Source of the DNA: Isoetes taiwanensis
Taxonomy: Eukaryota; Streptophyta; Lycopodiopsida; Isoetales; Isoetaceae
Length of the DNA stretch: 64,000 nt
Assembly (NCBI GenBank): GCA_021234155.1
Contig: JAJEKV010000017.1
Coordinates: 5,499,901 to 5,563,900, forward strand
Direction: 5' to 3'
Shown: one piece after another, positions 12,201 through 22,912 of the stretch
Layout: the number at the start of each line of letters is the position of its first letter
How positions within the stretch are numbered: position 1 is the stretch's first letter
Made by a program: the position numbers and the translations under genes
Notes under the pieces: model-generated
What the model was told of the DNA's origin: nothing
The model's database searches: none
The model's input: the letters and a program-made list of their open reading frames with translations, nothing else

Positions 12201-13101
12201 CATCCACAGATATGGAAAAAATGGAAAGAGGCAGGGGTTACTCAGCTGCAACATCTGTGGGAAGGAGATAAATGGAGCAGCTGGGAAAGTATTAAACAGA
12301 TAGTCAAGGGCAAGAAAATAGACAGTTATTTTTGACACAATCATGGCTGTTGCTAGTACCCAGAGTGAGTGTCAAACCCCAAAGAATCCTGATTGGCATA
12401 TTATGAACTCAGACCAATACAAAGTTGCTTTAGGTTATAGAGTTCTTGCCCCATCCAAATCCTTGACCCAGGCTGCCAATTGGCATGTTCCCAATAAGCA
12501 CCTCAAAAAAATTTTGAGAAATAATTGGAGATCCTATTCACAACCTAAAATGCAAATGTTCATTTGGAGGTGTATCCACAATGCTCTTCCCTCCAATCAT
12601 AATATGTTTAAGAGATGTAAAGACCTTCAGGACAATCCTATGTGTAAACTTTGTGGAAACAATTCTGAGACTATTAGACATATGTTTGATTGCCCCAAAA
12701 TCAGGGAATTTTGGAGATGGCTGGATGCTTATCTCAGGTCAAAAGGTCACAATCTCGGCAATTGGGCCAACATCATGGACCTTTTGAAAGGATCAAACAA
12801 CTTCTTGAACACCATTAGGCAAACTGCTCTCTGGATTATTTGGAAACACAGGAACAGGGTTAATTATTCAAATCAAAGGGTGGATATAGCTTGGATGAAA
12901 GTAGCCTTTCAGATCGAGATCTCCAGAATTGCTATGGCTCATAAAAACAGTAAACAAGACAAAGCTGATTGTGCATGGCTGTCAATAGGGAAATTTGTTG
13001 GTTTATACAATGTCTTTGTTTGTTATGATATGCTTATTGCTGATGATCATTACATGGTTTTCAGAGCTGCTGATTGCCTTTACAACGAGGATGAACTGTA
13101 A
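9267..13101 (+). pseudogene. LINE ORF2: endonuclease, reverse transcriptase and zf-RVT, broken twice
   Basis: It starts ATG at 9267. The N-terminal apurinic-type endonuclease shows SWNVRG, IQEHH, GGDLNN and SDHFP. The reverse transcriptase follows, with PKVKNP, DWRPISL, LDFKRAYDS, RQGCPLAPYLF and the catalytic YADD at about residue 703. An in-frame TAG at 11409-11411 comes just after it, then the same frame continues through the thumb region (SFTGRVLTANVVLASTH) to TGA at 12333-12335. The zf-RVT domain (KMQMFIWRC, CKLCGNN and HMFDCP) continues from 12343 in the +1 frame, so a one-base change lies near the T run at about 12328-12332. In L1 elements ORF2 nicks target DNA and copies the RNA in place. 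Confidence 0.9.
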
Positions 13102-13519
13102 GCCTAATCTTCCTGACTTGTCTAATTTTGCTGCTGCTACAGAAATCTTTAATAACCAGCAACATTGGGCCTTATCCCCTTCCATTGATGAAGACCTCAA
13201 AAAGCTTAAGCCTTTCCTGCTCAATGGTTATCAAGCTCACATCCTTGACAGATTCCTTTTTTGCTATGAAAGGTTATTAACTGAGGATCAATTCTCTCAC
13301 TTCAGAGACATGTTTTACCATCACAAAGCCTTACAGGACGGCCATGGGGAAGCCATCATCCTTTTCACTGAAACAGCCCCTCTTTGGTTCTTTGCCTTCC
13401 CACCTGAATGGAATGAGATTGGCTGGCAGATAGACCCGGTGGCTTCAGACTTGGTGATCATTGATGAAGAAGAGTCGGACTCGGATTTGGATTTCATGGT
13501 ACAAGATCCTTCCTCCTGA
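13091..13519 (+). CDS. Small third ORF of the LINE, acidic C-terminus
   Basis: A 142-codon frame whose ATG overlaps the end of the zf-RVT frame (ATG at 13091, upstream frame stop TAA at 13099). The product is hydrophilic with an aromatic patch (APLWFFAFPPEW) and an acidic tail (DEEESDSDLD). I do not recognise the family. It may be a real downstream ORF reached by reinitiation or frameshifting, or the former ORF2 C-terminus displaced by an indel. Confidence 0.45.
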   Translation: MNCKPNLPDLSNFAAATEIFNNQQHWALSPSIDEDLKKLKPFLLNGYQAHILDRFLFCYERLLTEDQFSHFRDMFYHHKALQDGHGEAIILFTETAPLWFFAFPPEWNEIGWQIDPVASDLVIIDEEESDSDLDFMVQDPSS

Positions 13520-13694
13520 TCGAGCTACCTTGCCTACACTGCTGTAAAAAGGACTCCGGTCCCATTTTTGTTTCAGTTGTTCTTTCCTGTGCTAAAAGCA
13601 CTTTTGTGAACCTCAACGGTTCTGATACTGTATCAGATCTAACTTTCTTATGATAAATATAAATCTTCCTTTTCTCCAAAAAAAAAAAAAAAAT

Positions 13695-14026
13695 TGAGAT
13701 CTCAGAGAAGCATCTAGGTCAATGGCTCTCAAGTTTTTTTGAAGGTTAAGAAAACATGGCCTAAGGTATAAGTATTCATGTTCGTAGTTGAGTTTATGTT
13801 TAAATTTTATTCAATGGTTCGTAGAGCTGTTTCTTGCTCTCATGAATGTGGGATATATCCCTGAAGACTCTTGAAGGAAACCGACCGATCCGGCACCGAA
13901 TTCCGGGATCCACTGCTAACCGTCAGGCAGACCATTCTATATATGAAGCAGAGAATCGAATGATTGGGTAGAGCGGTAAGCAGATCGATTAGACCATTGA
14001 AAATACTTACATCTTTGAAAGCTAAG
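13695..14026 (+). repeat. Middle part of the copia 5' LTR
   Basis: A non-coding stretch between the LINE poly(A) tail and the nested LTR element. It ends in CTAAG (14022-14026), which is repeated at 20523-20527 as the target duplication. Confidence 0.7.
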
Positions 14027-14462
14027 TGTTGATCCTGGTTCCCCAGCCAGGCCAACACCCTCAAAAACCCTTCAATTAAAACTGAATAACAAGAATTCCA
14101 GCCAGAATTTCAAAAGGAAAGCTAATATTCGATAAGAAATAATACATAGAAACTTCCCTTGCAAGGGCCTTCAACATAAGCATGAGGAGGCTGCCACCCT
14201 CCTCATATGAGCATTTCCACTATGCTCTCTTTGTAAACGTGAAGGAAGAGGAGGAGAGAGTATCTCCTCAAATTATTTATGCTTTACACTGTTAATCTCC
14301 ACCATTGTTTTCCACCTCTTCATCACAACCATCAGTTTTGCCTCTTCATCTTAACCATCGATCCACTTCCACCACTTAATCCCAACCCTTAAAATCAACC
14401 ATTGCAATATGCCCCAAATATATTGGCCTACAAAAACATGTTGAACCACAAGTGGTTCAACA
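14027..14462 (-). repeat. LTR of the nested element (left copy, 436 bp)
   Basis: It ends in a perfect 24-bp palindrome (TGTTGAACCAC, AA, GTGGTTCAACA). It differs from the right copy by a few substitutions and short gaps. Confidence 0.85.
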
Positions 14463-14621
14463 TTATGCCCCAAAAAGATGTGGGCCAGTCCCCTGAGCTG
14501 CGCACATCCACACGCCCGCACTGGCTACTTTGGCTCTAGACCACGTGTGGATAACCATACTCAACAAGTCTAAAAAAGGTACTTCCAATGTCCGCACTGG
14601 CTACTGTCCTTGGCAAAATAA

Positions 14622-16355
14622 TCTTATATTTATATTATAATGTTATAGCGTAAGTATGTCATGAATGAAACCCTAATTTGGATGGTTGAGATCATCCAAT
14701 TGCATTCGGAGGTCGAGATTTATCGCACGACTTCCCTCCACCATGATTGGCCATGCTCTAATGTCTGAAAAGGAAAGGGAAAAGGAAAAGGGAGGAGAAA
14801 ATGGCAAAGTGAAAGGCAAAAAAGGGAAAGGAAAATAAAGAAAAAAAGGACACTATGAAAAGGAGAAGATGGAAAGGATGAGGATAGGAGTAAAAGGGAA
14901 GTTGAAAAGGGAATGAGAAAAAGGGTAGAGAAAAGGGAAGGGAAAAGGAAAAGGGAAAAGGAAAGAAAACGGAAAGGGAAAGGAAAAGGAAAAGGTAAAA
15001 GAAAGGGGGAGGAGGAGGGAGTCAAAAGGAACACTGGGAAAGGGGAAGAGTAAAAATGTGGGGAAAGGAGGAAAAGGGAGGAGATAAAGGCAAAGTGAAA
15101 GGCAAAAAAGGCACGGATAAAAGGGAAAAGGAAATAGAAAATAGCACAAAAAAGAGAAAGGAAAAGTAAGAGAGAAAATAAAGGAAAAAATGACAATATG
15201 AAAAGGAGAAGAGGGAAAGGGTGAGGACAGGAGTAAAAGGGAAGGGAAAAAGGGGATGAGGAAAAGGGTAGAGAGAAGGGAAGGGAAAAGGAAAGGAAAA
15301 TGGAGAGGGAAAAAGGGAAGAGGAGGAGGGAGCGAAAAGGGACAGTGGGAAAGGGGGAGAGAAAAAAGGTGGGGAAAGGAGAAAAAAGGAAGGGAAAAAG
15401 GACACGAAAAAAAAAGGAAAGAGAAAAAGGGAGGAGAGAAGGGATAGAAAGGGTAAAAGGAAAAAGCGAGGGGAGGGGCAAAAGGGAAAAAGGGCATGGG
15501 GAAAAGAGGAAGAGAAAGGAGGGAGGAAATGGGAAAGGGAAAATGAAAAGAACAAATGAGGGAGGAAAGGGAAAGAAAAAGACTACGAGAAAAAGGGAAG
15601 AGGGAAAGGGTGGGCAAAGGGAAGGAATAAATGGCACTGTAAAAAGGGGAAGAGAAATAAAGGGAAGGGAAAAAAAGACATGAGAAAAAGAAAGGGAAAA
15701 AAGAAATAAAAAGGAGGCGGAAGAGAGAAAAATGGAAGGGAGAGAAAGGGTCGGGAGAGGAGGAAAAGGGAAGGGAAAAAGGCCATTGGTAAAGGGGAAG
15801 GGGGAAAGGGAAGCGAAGGGGATGGAATGGGAGAAAAGGAAAATAAAATAAGGTAAAATGAAAAAGGGAATGTGAAAAGGGGAGGGGATAGAAAAAGGGA
15901 AAAGCAAGGAGGTTGAAAATGGAAAAGGCAAACATGAAAAAAATGGAAGCAAATGGAAAAAGGCAAAAGGGAAAAAACGGGAAGTAAAATGGAAAAATAG
16001 AAAGGGGAGGTGAATAAAAAGGAAGAGCAAAATAGAAAAAGAAAAAGAGAAGGAAAAAAGGAAAAAGGAGGGGGAGGAGGAAAAAGGTGAAGAAAGGGAA
16101 AAAGAGGAGCGAAAAAAGAGCATGAAAAAATAGAAGAGAAATGGACATGGCAAAAAAGGGAAGAGGGAAAGGGTGAGGAAAGGGGAAAACCGAAGGAAAA
16201 ATGGACATGGAAAAAGGGAAAGGGAAAGAGGGAAGAGAAAAAAGGAGGGGGGAAAAGGAAGGGAAAAGAGCACTAGAAAAAAAGGAAGACTGAAGGGCTA
16301 GGCAAAAGAGGAAAAGGGAAGGGAAAAAGGGGAAAAAAGAAAAGGTGGGGGAGAA
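14622..16355 (+). mobile_element. Helitron G, 3'-truncated, polypurine-filled
   Basis: The 5' end TCTTATATTTATATTATAATG follows an A at 14621 inside the LTR element. It carries the conserved block AAACCCTAATTTGGATGG and polypurine from about 14755. Blocks around 15583-15900 match H2 and Helitron C. At about 16355 the homology stops without a hairpin or CTAG, so the 3' end is lost. Confidence 0.75.
14755..16350 (+). repeat. Polypurine array in Helitron G
   Basis: GGGAAAAGG-type sequence interrupted by GGACATG or GAGCAC about every 57-61 bp (for example 16143, 16200 and 16260). All long frames here are compositional artefacts. Confidence 0.9.
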
Positions 16356-19300
16356 GGTACAAATATGCAAAACAAACATTGGCCTTTTTTAGTTCATGAT
16401 AGAACTCTATTGGCCTTCTTTAGTTCATGATGGAACTTTGAATATGCATGTCCATATAGGCCTCTAGAGATGCATTTTTAGTCACGTCCTTGTTTGTAAC
16501 CACTCCACCTATGTGTCGCAACAAACCCATGGTTGTGCTTATCATCCCTCAAATAGTTTTATCCATTTTTGTCAAGCATAAGTTGGAGCACGTGTAAGTG
16601 AGGACCTGTTGAAGTAGCACATGCATTTATCCCTAATTGATATTTATCCCTAATCGAAATGAACCATCCCCCAATTGTACAAAGAATGTACTGCATTTGT
16701 GCTATTGACATTTGTGTATACCCAATAGAAGAAGCTCTTACACTAACACGATCTTAGTGTTGAATTGTGGGCATTGATTAAGTCAAGCTATTAGAAGCCT
16801 AAGTAATCACAAAGGCCTAAATAATTTCACATTTGCATTTTTGCCATGCCAACCTTCAAAAGCATAATTTGGATGCTAACACTTGCACTTGTAATTGTTT
16901 TAGGTGTCAAATGATGGGCTTGTTTGTTTAGTAGTAAATATATATTTTATGTTTTTGGACCCTTTTCCAATAGAAGTGTTAGAAGCTTTGTATTTCTACA
17001 TCACTTCTATGGGGTAGTTTTCTATAGACATGGTAGGGATATCCACATAATTGTAAAGTGCCAGTTTGATAATTATGAGGTTGAGTTCTTATGTGCCACC
17101 TTCATAATAGTGATGTGTGAATGCCAAGTTCTATAGTGGGCTTTATTTAATTAGTTAATTTGTTTGTTCATTGTAAAAAACGACAATGTTCTTGGTCTAG
17201 AATTCTTGACTTTTCACCCATCTAGCTCTTTGTTGCATGTGAACACATCAACCAAATACCAACAAAATGATTTATATAAACTTGCTTGTCACTGAAATAA
17301 TGAAAATACCAAAAGTTATAGATAAGTACAGCATCCACCTTAGTGTATTTGATACAACCTTCAACAAAACTTCTTGTTATATGCATTGTTAACCACAACG
17401 AACTCTTTGGAATATGAAGCTCAATCTCGATCTACTTATTTTTAGTTGTCTGTGAGCACATGTATGCTATCCCATAAACAATCTAATGCATTGTGATGGA
17501 TTTAATCTAATCCGCATAAATGTGATGGATTTGAACCATCAAGTCACCTCCAGTTTTATTCAAATGAAGTAAAAAAAGCTACTTAGTTGCCTGACATAGT
17601 TATAGTCAACTTGCACAATTGTATCATGTATGGAAGCAGCAGAATGGCCAAGCAACTGTTTCTGGATCACAAACGCACCATTAAAATGAATTGGATACAA
17701 TAGAATAGAGCTGTGATTGAAAGTTATATTGTCTCAATATTTCAATATATATAGTTTAAATGTGTAGACATCTGTAATACAAAAGCAATGGTTGCTAATG
17801 GGAATCTAGATATAAATAAAGACTGCATATCTTAATAACTTATACCGAACACAAAGCAATAGATAAATAATGCCATATTTTAAAGAACCATAATAAAAAC
17901 ATGGATGCTTTAGAAAGTATTATGCTCTTGAAGCCAGAGCAAAAATAGTTTGATTATCTGGTTATCTATAGAACAAAGAACACTGCACATATATTATTCA
18001 GTGTGAACAGTCCCATAAGGTCCTGCTCTTTCATCTATTCTTATGGTACTGTTTTTTAGTTCAAACTGCAAGGATCTAAGATTCTAAGAGCTGAAAGTTC
18101 AAGCTTACTCAAATTCTAACATGATAGGGCGCATCATTGAAAAAAAAAATACGGTAACAGATTCTGAGACGGCTTTGATTACAGCTAAAGAGCTAGCCCA
18201 TCTAATAACTGCTTAGATTAGAGCCATCGGATTTAAAGCAATCGATGCTTATCGATGCACCAAACACGTTCATGCATAAGCATAGAATCTAGGAATAAAA
18301 TACAAAATTAGATATTTAAATCTTGGTTGTGATCCCTATATTTGCAGAGAATAGAAAACATATTGGCCAAATAGAAACTTGCAGTACCTGGAATAGAGTA
18401 GCAACAGATGAATCCTGCTATTGCTTACCTTGGATGAGGAAAATCAAAATAGAGATGAAGTGCGGAAAGGAAAAAAGGAAGCCAAACTGAAAAGATGAAA
18501 TGCAGAGGAATGCAAGGAGATTAGAGCCGATTGTTGTTTATTTGAAGAAGAAATGAAAAATAAAATAAAACCGAAGCTCCAAGCAATGCATGGAAGAAAT
18601 GAAAAATAAAACAAAACCCAAACCTGCAAGCAATGCCGGAAAAAAGCGAGAGGATTGCCGGATGGTACTGCCCCAGCCTGCTGCAATTTTGAACCCATGA
18701 AGAAAGACGGGCGGATGCATCGACTATGGTGGAAAGCCTGCAAGACTATGATGGGGAACACTGGATTTAACGCTCGCCTCTCTATAACGTACCATTTAAT
18801 TTAATACCACAACTAAATGCTCGTCGTTAAGGTTTTCATTCGGTGTATAATTAAGATCATAATGCCGTAGGACAAAAAAAAAGGGGAAAGAAAAGAAAAT
18901 GGGGAAAGAAGGGGAACAAACGTGCATACTTTAAGGAATTTATTTTGTGGCCGGATTTTAATTTTCTGATTACAAAATTTCGCTTTTTGGCCGCATTTCG
19001 ATGTCCACAGGCGGCCGGAAAAAAAAGGACACACTCACCCAAAAACATTTTAAGTAAGTAGATAAAATAGCATCATTAGTGCATGTCACACATTGGCAAA
19101 ACCTTAGGGTGTCCCAACAAGAACCGTGGGGTGCCCAACAAAATTATGGGGAATATCCGCAATAGCAAACAAAGGGTCAGGGCAATGGTCGAAGTGTTAG
19201 ACAAAACCTTGGGGTGCCCCAAAATAAATTGGCTCTAACAAAACTTGGGGTGTCCCAAAATAAATTGGCTCTAAAATAACGTTTCTGCAATGGTAAGATT

Positions 19301-20069
19301 GAAAAAAGAGGAAAATAAAACTCTTAGGGTTAGGGCATGCGATTGGAATGCATCAGGACGGCAGGCGGTGGATCTAGGGTGGATCGGAAGAGGCAAAAAT
19401 AGAATGAGGTATGGCGGAGTAAACAGTGGCGATGCAGGTGTAAGGTTTGGCTATGGCGGCAATGATTTCGTAGCTGCTTCAATACAGTGGTCTGGCAGAG
19501 CAGAAAGCAATTACGGTGGAGATGGATTCCGGCAAAGATCTCAGCACTGGCAGAGTAGACGAGGCATGCAAGAAGGAAAAACTCATTTCTCACTTTTTTT
19601 TTTCTTCTTGTTCAAATCCGACAAAGGAAATGATTGTACGATTGTATCAGAGATAGACGGCAATGCTGTAGAATATGTGGCAAGAAAAATCGGCAAGGCT
19701 ACCTCCGTTTGAGTCTTCTGGAATAGGGAATAGGAATAAGACGCATCCTTCGTAGATTCTGCATTTGGACAAATCCTCTGGCAGGAAGAAACGGTCCAGA
19801 ACACAGGTAAAGCTTATTGCAGATAATTAAACCAGTCCTCCATTTCCATTTCCACTGCTTACTGGATAATCCTTTTTTTGGAGTCCAATCATTCTGAGAT
19901 TAACAACTATTGCAACAAGCCTAAGCTTTGATAAAAATATCTTCATAAGACACCTATTACAATTTCCTACATCCATGAGCCTTCAAATTAACTGCGACTG
20001 CAACTGAGCTTTTGTTTGGGGAAAAACTCTTACTCATAAGAGAGCAGAGTCCCACCAGGAGTGCCATAA
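16356..20069. other. Non-coding interior of the nested LTR element
   Basis: About 3.7 kb of anonymous sequence. It includes a 47-bp tandem duplication (18545-18638, GAAATGAAAAATAAAA) and repeated TTGGGGTGYCCCAA motifs at 19100-19280. A 140-codon glycine-rich frame at 19290-19712 shows no family and is not supported as a gene. Confidence 0.6.
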
Positions 20070-20522
20070 TGTTGATCCTGGTTCCCCAGCCAGGCCAACA
20101 CCCTCAAAAACCCTTCAATTGAAATCACTGAATAACAAGAAGTCCAGAATCCAGATTTGCACCAGAATTTCAAAAGGAAAGCTAATATTCGATAAGAAAT
20201 AATACATAGAAACTTCCCTTGCTAGGGCCTTCAACATAAGCATGAGGAGGCTGCCACCCTCCTCATATGAGCATTTCCACTATGCTCTCTTTGTAAACGT
20301 GAAGGAAGAGGAGGAGAGAGTATCTCCTCAAATTATTTATGCTTTACACTGTTAATCTCCACCATTGTTTTTCACCTCTTCATCACAACCATCAGTTTTG
20401 CCTCTTCATCTTAACCATCGATCCACTTCCACCACCTAATCCCAACCCTTAAAATCAACCATTGCAATATGCCCCAAATATATTGGCCTACAAAAACATA
20501 TTGAACCACTTGTGGTTCAACA
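20070..20522 (-). repeat. LTR of the nested element (right copy, 453 bp)
   Basis: TGTTGATCC start and GGTTCAACA end, followed directly by the second CTAAG. About 17 bp longer than the left copy because of small indels. Confidence 0.85.
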
Positions 20523-20660
20523 CTAAGGTTTATTGTGCAAGTTTGAATTCATAAGTTTTGTGCTTTGAATTCATAAGTTGGTAGACATTGGAGTTATTTT
20601 CTAATTCAAAAGGGATTAGATCATTGCTTTGTATCATAAGGAGCATTAAATACTAACAAT

Positions 20661-20672
20661 TGGTATCAGAGC
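20661..20672 (+). other. Copia primer-binding site (initiator tRNA-Met)
   Basis: TGGTATCAGAGC, complementary to the 3' end of plant initiator tRNA-Met, two bases after the LTR end. Confidence 0.9.
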
Positions 20673-20680
20673 AGGAAAAT

Positions 20681-21626
20681 ATGGCTAGCAGGTTTGGTGC
20701 AAATTTGCTTGGAACAGTAGAGGTCTACACAGGGGGACCTGGATTCCAAGTGTGGAAGGATGCAATCAAACACATCCTAGAGGTAGAAGAATTGTGGGAT
20801 CTGGTTGATCCAAATGGAGGAGCTTATGCTCAAGCTGGTGCAGGAAGTAGCGCTGGTGCAGGAAGTTGCACACCTGCAAGGTCTGCTACTGGTGGTGGTA
20901 CAACTCAATCCTATGCTGTGGCTGCAGGCTCTGGAAGTTCAGGCAGCACTTCTTCTGAAGGGACTTCTCTTACTGTGAGTGGAGCAAGAAGATCTATCTA
21001 TGCCAGAACAAAGGAGGCTCAAGGGATCATTACATGCAAGGTTAGTCCTACCATTAGACTCAAATTAAGAAATATGAGTCCTAGAGAGATGTGGATTTTC
21101 TTGCTCAAACACTATGAAGAGAAAAGCTCGTCCCAAATAGATCTTTTGGAAAATGAGTTAAGAAATCTTAAGTTGAGAGAAGACAAAGAAGTTTCAGAAT
21201 TTTTTAACACCTTTGATAACATTGTGGCTGACCTTAGTGGAGCTGGAGTTAGCTTAACTGAAAGGTATTAAGTTGAGAGAAGACAAAGAAGTTTCAGAAT
21301 TTTTTAACACCTTTGATAACATTGTGGCTGACCTTAGTGGAGCTGGAGTTAGCTTAAGTGAAAGGTATCAAGTGCTTGCAATAGCTAGAGCTATAGGGGA
21401 GAATGAGCAGCTGGCCATGTTTATTAGAAACATGGCCAAAACCAGAGAAGAGGCAGAAAACATTTTAAGGACAGAAAGTGAGCAAAAGAAAATGCAAAAG
21501 GGGGAAGATAGTGAAGCCTCTGAAATTTTGTTTGCTGGCAAAAGAAGAGAGGAAAAGGGAGTATGCTTTCACTGCCATGAATCAGGCCATTTCAAAAACA
21601 ACTGCCCTAAATTAAATAAAGAACGA
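20681..21626 (+). pseudogene. Copia gag with a frameshifting 100-bp duplication, 3'-truncated
   Basis: The ATG at 20681 starts MASRFGANLL and then FQVWKDAIKHIL, typical of plant copia capsid-like Gag. Conserved PREMWIFLLKHYEEKSSSQI follows. A 100-bp segment (21168-21267) is repeated directly at 21268-21367, so the frame shifts and stops at 21269. The downstream copy continues in another frame to a CCHC zinc knuckle (CFHCHESGHFKNNC). The element ends at about 21626, where array sequence (ACGACAATGATGGGC) resumes, so protease, integrase and reverse transcriptase are absent. Confidence 0.85.
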
Positions 21627-21804
21627 CAATGATGGGCATTTTTAGCACATGTAAAATGAATAGATGTCATGCATTGAATATAGAGTTTTAGATATATTCG
21701 TGTCCATAAATGTCAAAGAGTACCAATTGTGAATGGTTTAGTGTAAAGACAGGTGGGCATTAGCCATTGAATTGGCTTGTAAGAATAATCTATAGTGATT
21801 TTTT

Positions 21805-21875
21805 GTGGTTGCTGGGAGTCGAGCCCAGGTCTCCACGGCCATAACGTGGAATTCTAACCACTAAACTACAACCAG
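21805..21875 (-). pseudogene. tRNA-His-like segment with ATG anticodon loop
   Basis: The anticodon stem CCACG/CGTGG is intact but the loop is TTATGGC, placing ATG at 34-36. The first acceptor pair is lost. Confidence 0.6.
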
Positions 21876-22450
21876 AACCACAACCACATCAATATAACTT
21901 CAATACATTTACCATCATGTGAAAAAAGGGACCTTATGATGAAAACACACAGTCTCTGGATTCCTGTAAACTACAGTCCTTCAATCTGAAGCAAAGCTTC
22001 TACCTACTACAAACATACTACCCAGGGATGTCGCGGATTTTTATCAACGTGTAAATGAGCAAAAGTAATGCAGTGAATAAATAGCTGTAGCTGTCATCGT
22101 GTCCATACTGTCATCGTGTCCATAGACGAAATAGAGTGTCAACTGCGAATTATTTAGGGTTCCTGGAGTTTAGCATTAGCCATGGAATAGAATGGATAGA
22201 GGATGGAGTGCATAGATAGCATGGATTCCCTTGTCGTAGGACTTCATTATTAGGATTCTACTTTTCAAAATAAGCATGCCTTATGACGGTTTACACTTTT
22301 TGGATCCACATTCTTCATGTCTGGGCACATGTTACGGACAACGTCTAGTAGAATCTCCACAAGGAAATGCTCAATGAGTAAGGTTGAACGATGCTTTTGA
22401 GATGAATTGCAGAAGCCTCATATTACAAAGAATATAAATACAAGATATTT

Positions 22451-22521
22451 GTGGTTGCTGGAAGTCGAGCCCAGGTCTCCACGGCCACAACGTGGAATTC
22501 TAACCACTAAACTACAACCAC
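22451..22521 (-). tRNA. tRNA-His(GUG)-like segment
   Basis: The acceptor and anticodon arms pair fully with GTG in the loop. The T stem has one mismatch. Confidence 0.5.
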
Positions 22522-22841
22522 AACAACATAAGGAAACAACTTTAGTAAAACATACGTACTCTAATCTTCTAATTGAAGTAAACACAAAGTTTTTGGATTT
22601 CTACAAAATATAATCTTTCAATCAGGAGCAAAACCAATATCTACTAGAAACTTATATGCACGACAATGACGGGCATTTTTATCACATGTAAAATGAGTGG
22701 ATGTCATGCATTGAATATAGAGCTTTAGATATATTCGTGTCCATAAATGTCAAAGAGTACCAATTGTGAATGGTTTTGTGTAAAGACAGGTGGGCATTAG
22801 CCATTGAATTGGCTTCTAAGATTAATCTATAGTGATTTTTT

Positions 22842-22912
22842 GTGGTTGCTGGGAGTCGAGCCCAGGTCTCCACGGCCACAACGTGGAATTCTAACCACTA
22901 AACTATAACCAC
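22842..22912 (-). pseudogene. tRNA-His-like segment at the opposite recombinant junction
   Basis: The anticodon arm is intact and one acceptor pair is lost. The left flank is type A (TCTATAGTGATTTTT) and the right flank type B (AACAACATAAAGAAAC), the reciprocal of the junction at 7209. Confidence 0.6.

Larger units (their letters stand above)
8540..13694 (+). mobile_element. L1-type LINE, 5'-truncated, with poly(A) tail
   Basis: The order is an ORF1 remnant, ORF2 (endonuclease, reverse transcriptase, zf-RVT), a small downstream ORF, a short 3' UTR and a 16-17 A tail at about 13678-13694. The exact 5' edge is unclear. No clean target-site duplication was found next to TTGAGATCTCAG after the tail. 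It sits inside the copia LTR. One stop and one frameshift in ORF2 indicate a fairly young but inactive copy. Confidence 0.85.
14027..20522 (-). mobile_element. Complete non-autonomous LTR retrotransposon with CTAAG target duplication
   Basis: Two near-identical direct LTRs (14027-14462 and 20070-20522) begin TGTTGATCC and end GGTTCAACA. The flanks are CTAAG on both sides (14022-14026 and 20523-20527). On the minus strand a T/G-rich stretch (CTTTTTGGGGCATAA) precedes the LTR at 14462, as a polypurine-like primer would, and TTATGGCACTCC follows the LTR at 20070. This suggests minus orientation. The 5.6-kb interior has no gag or pol, so it would be mobilised in trans. The interior also holds a truncated Helitron. 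Confidence 0.85.
8460..20658 (+). mobile_element. Ty1-copia 5' LTR split by two nested retrotransposons
   Basis: The LTR begins TGTTGGAGATTGCC at 8460 and ends ACTAACA at 20658, two bases before the primer-binding site TGGTATCAGAGC. Once the LINE (about 8540-13694) and the LTR element (14027-20522 plus one CTAAG) are removed, roughly 540 bp remain, a normal copia LTR length. The TGTT...AACA ends are inverted, as expected for an LTR. The left flank breaks a tRNA-His array unit. Confidence 0.75.

Noticed and set aside
14720-16379. Frames of 517 and 508 codons on the minus strand
   Set aside because: The same compositional artefact in Helitron G.
19290-19712. Glycine-rich 140-codon frame
   Set aside because: No recognisable domain, no splice context, and inside a non-autonomous LTR element.
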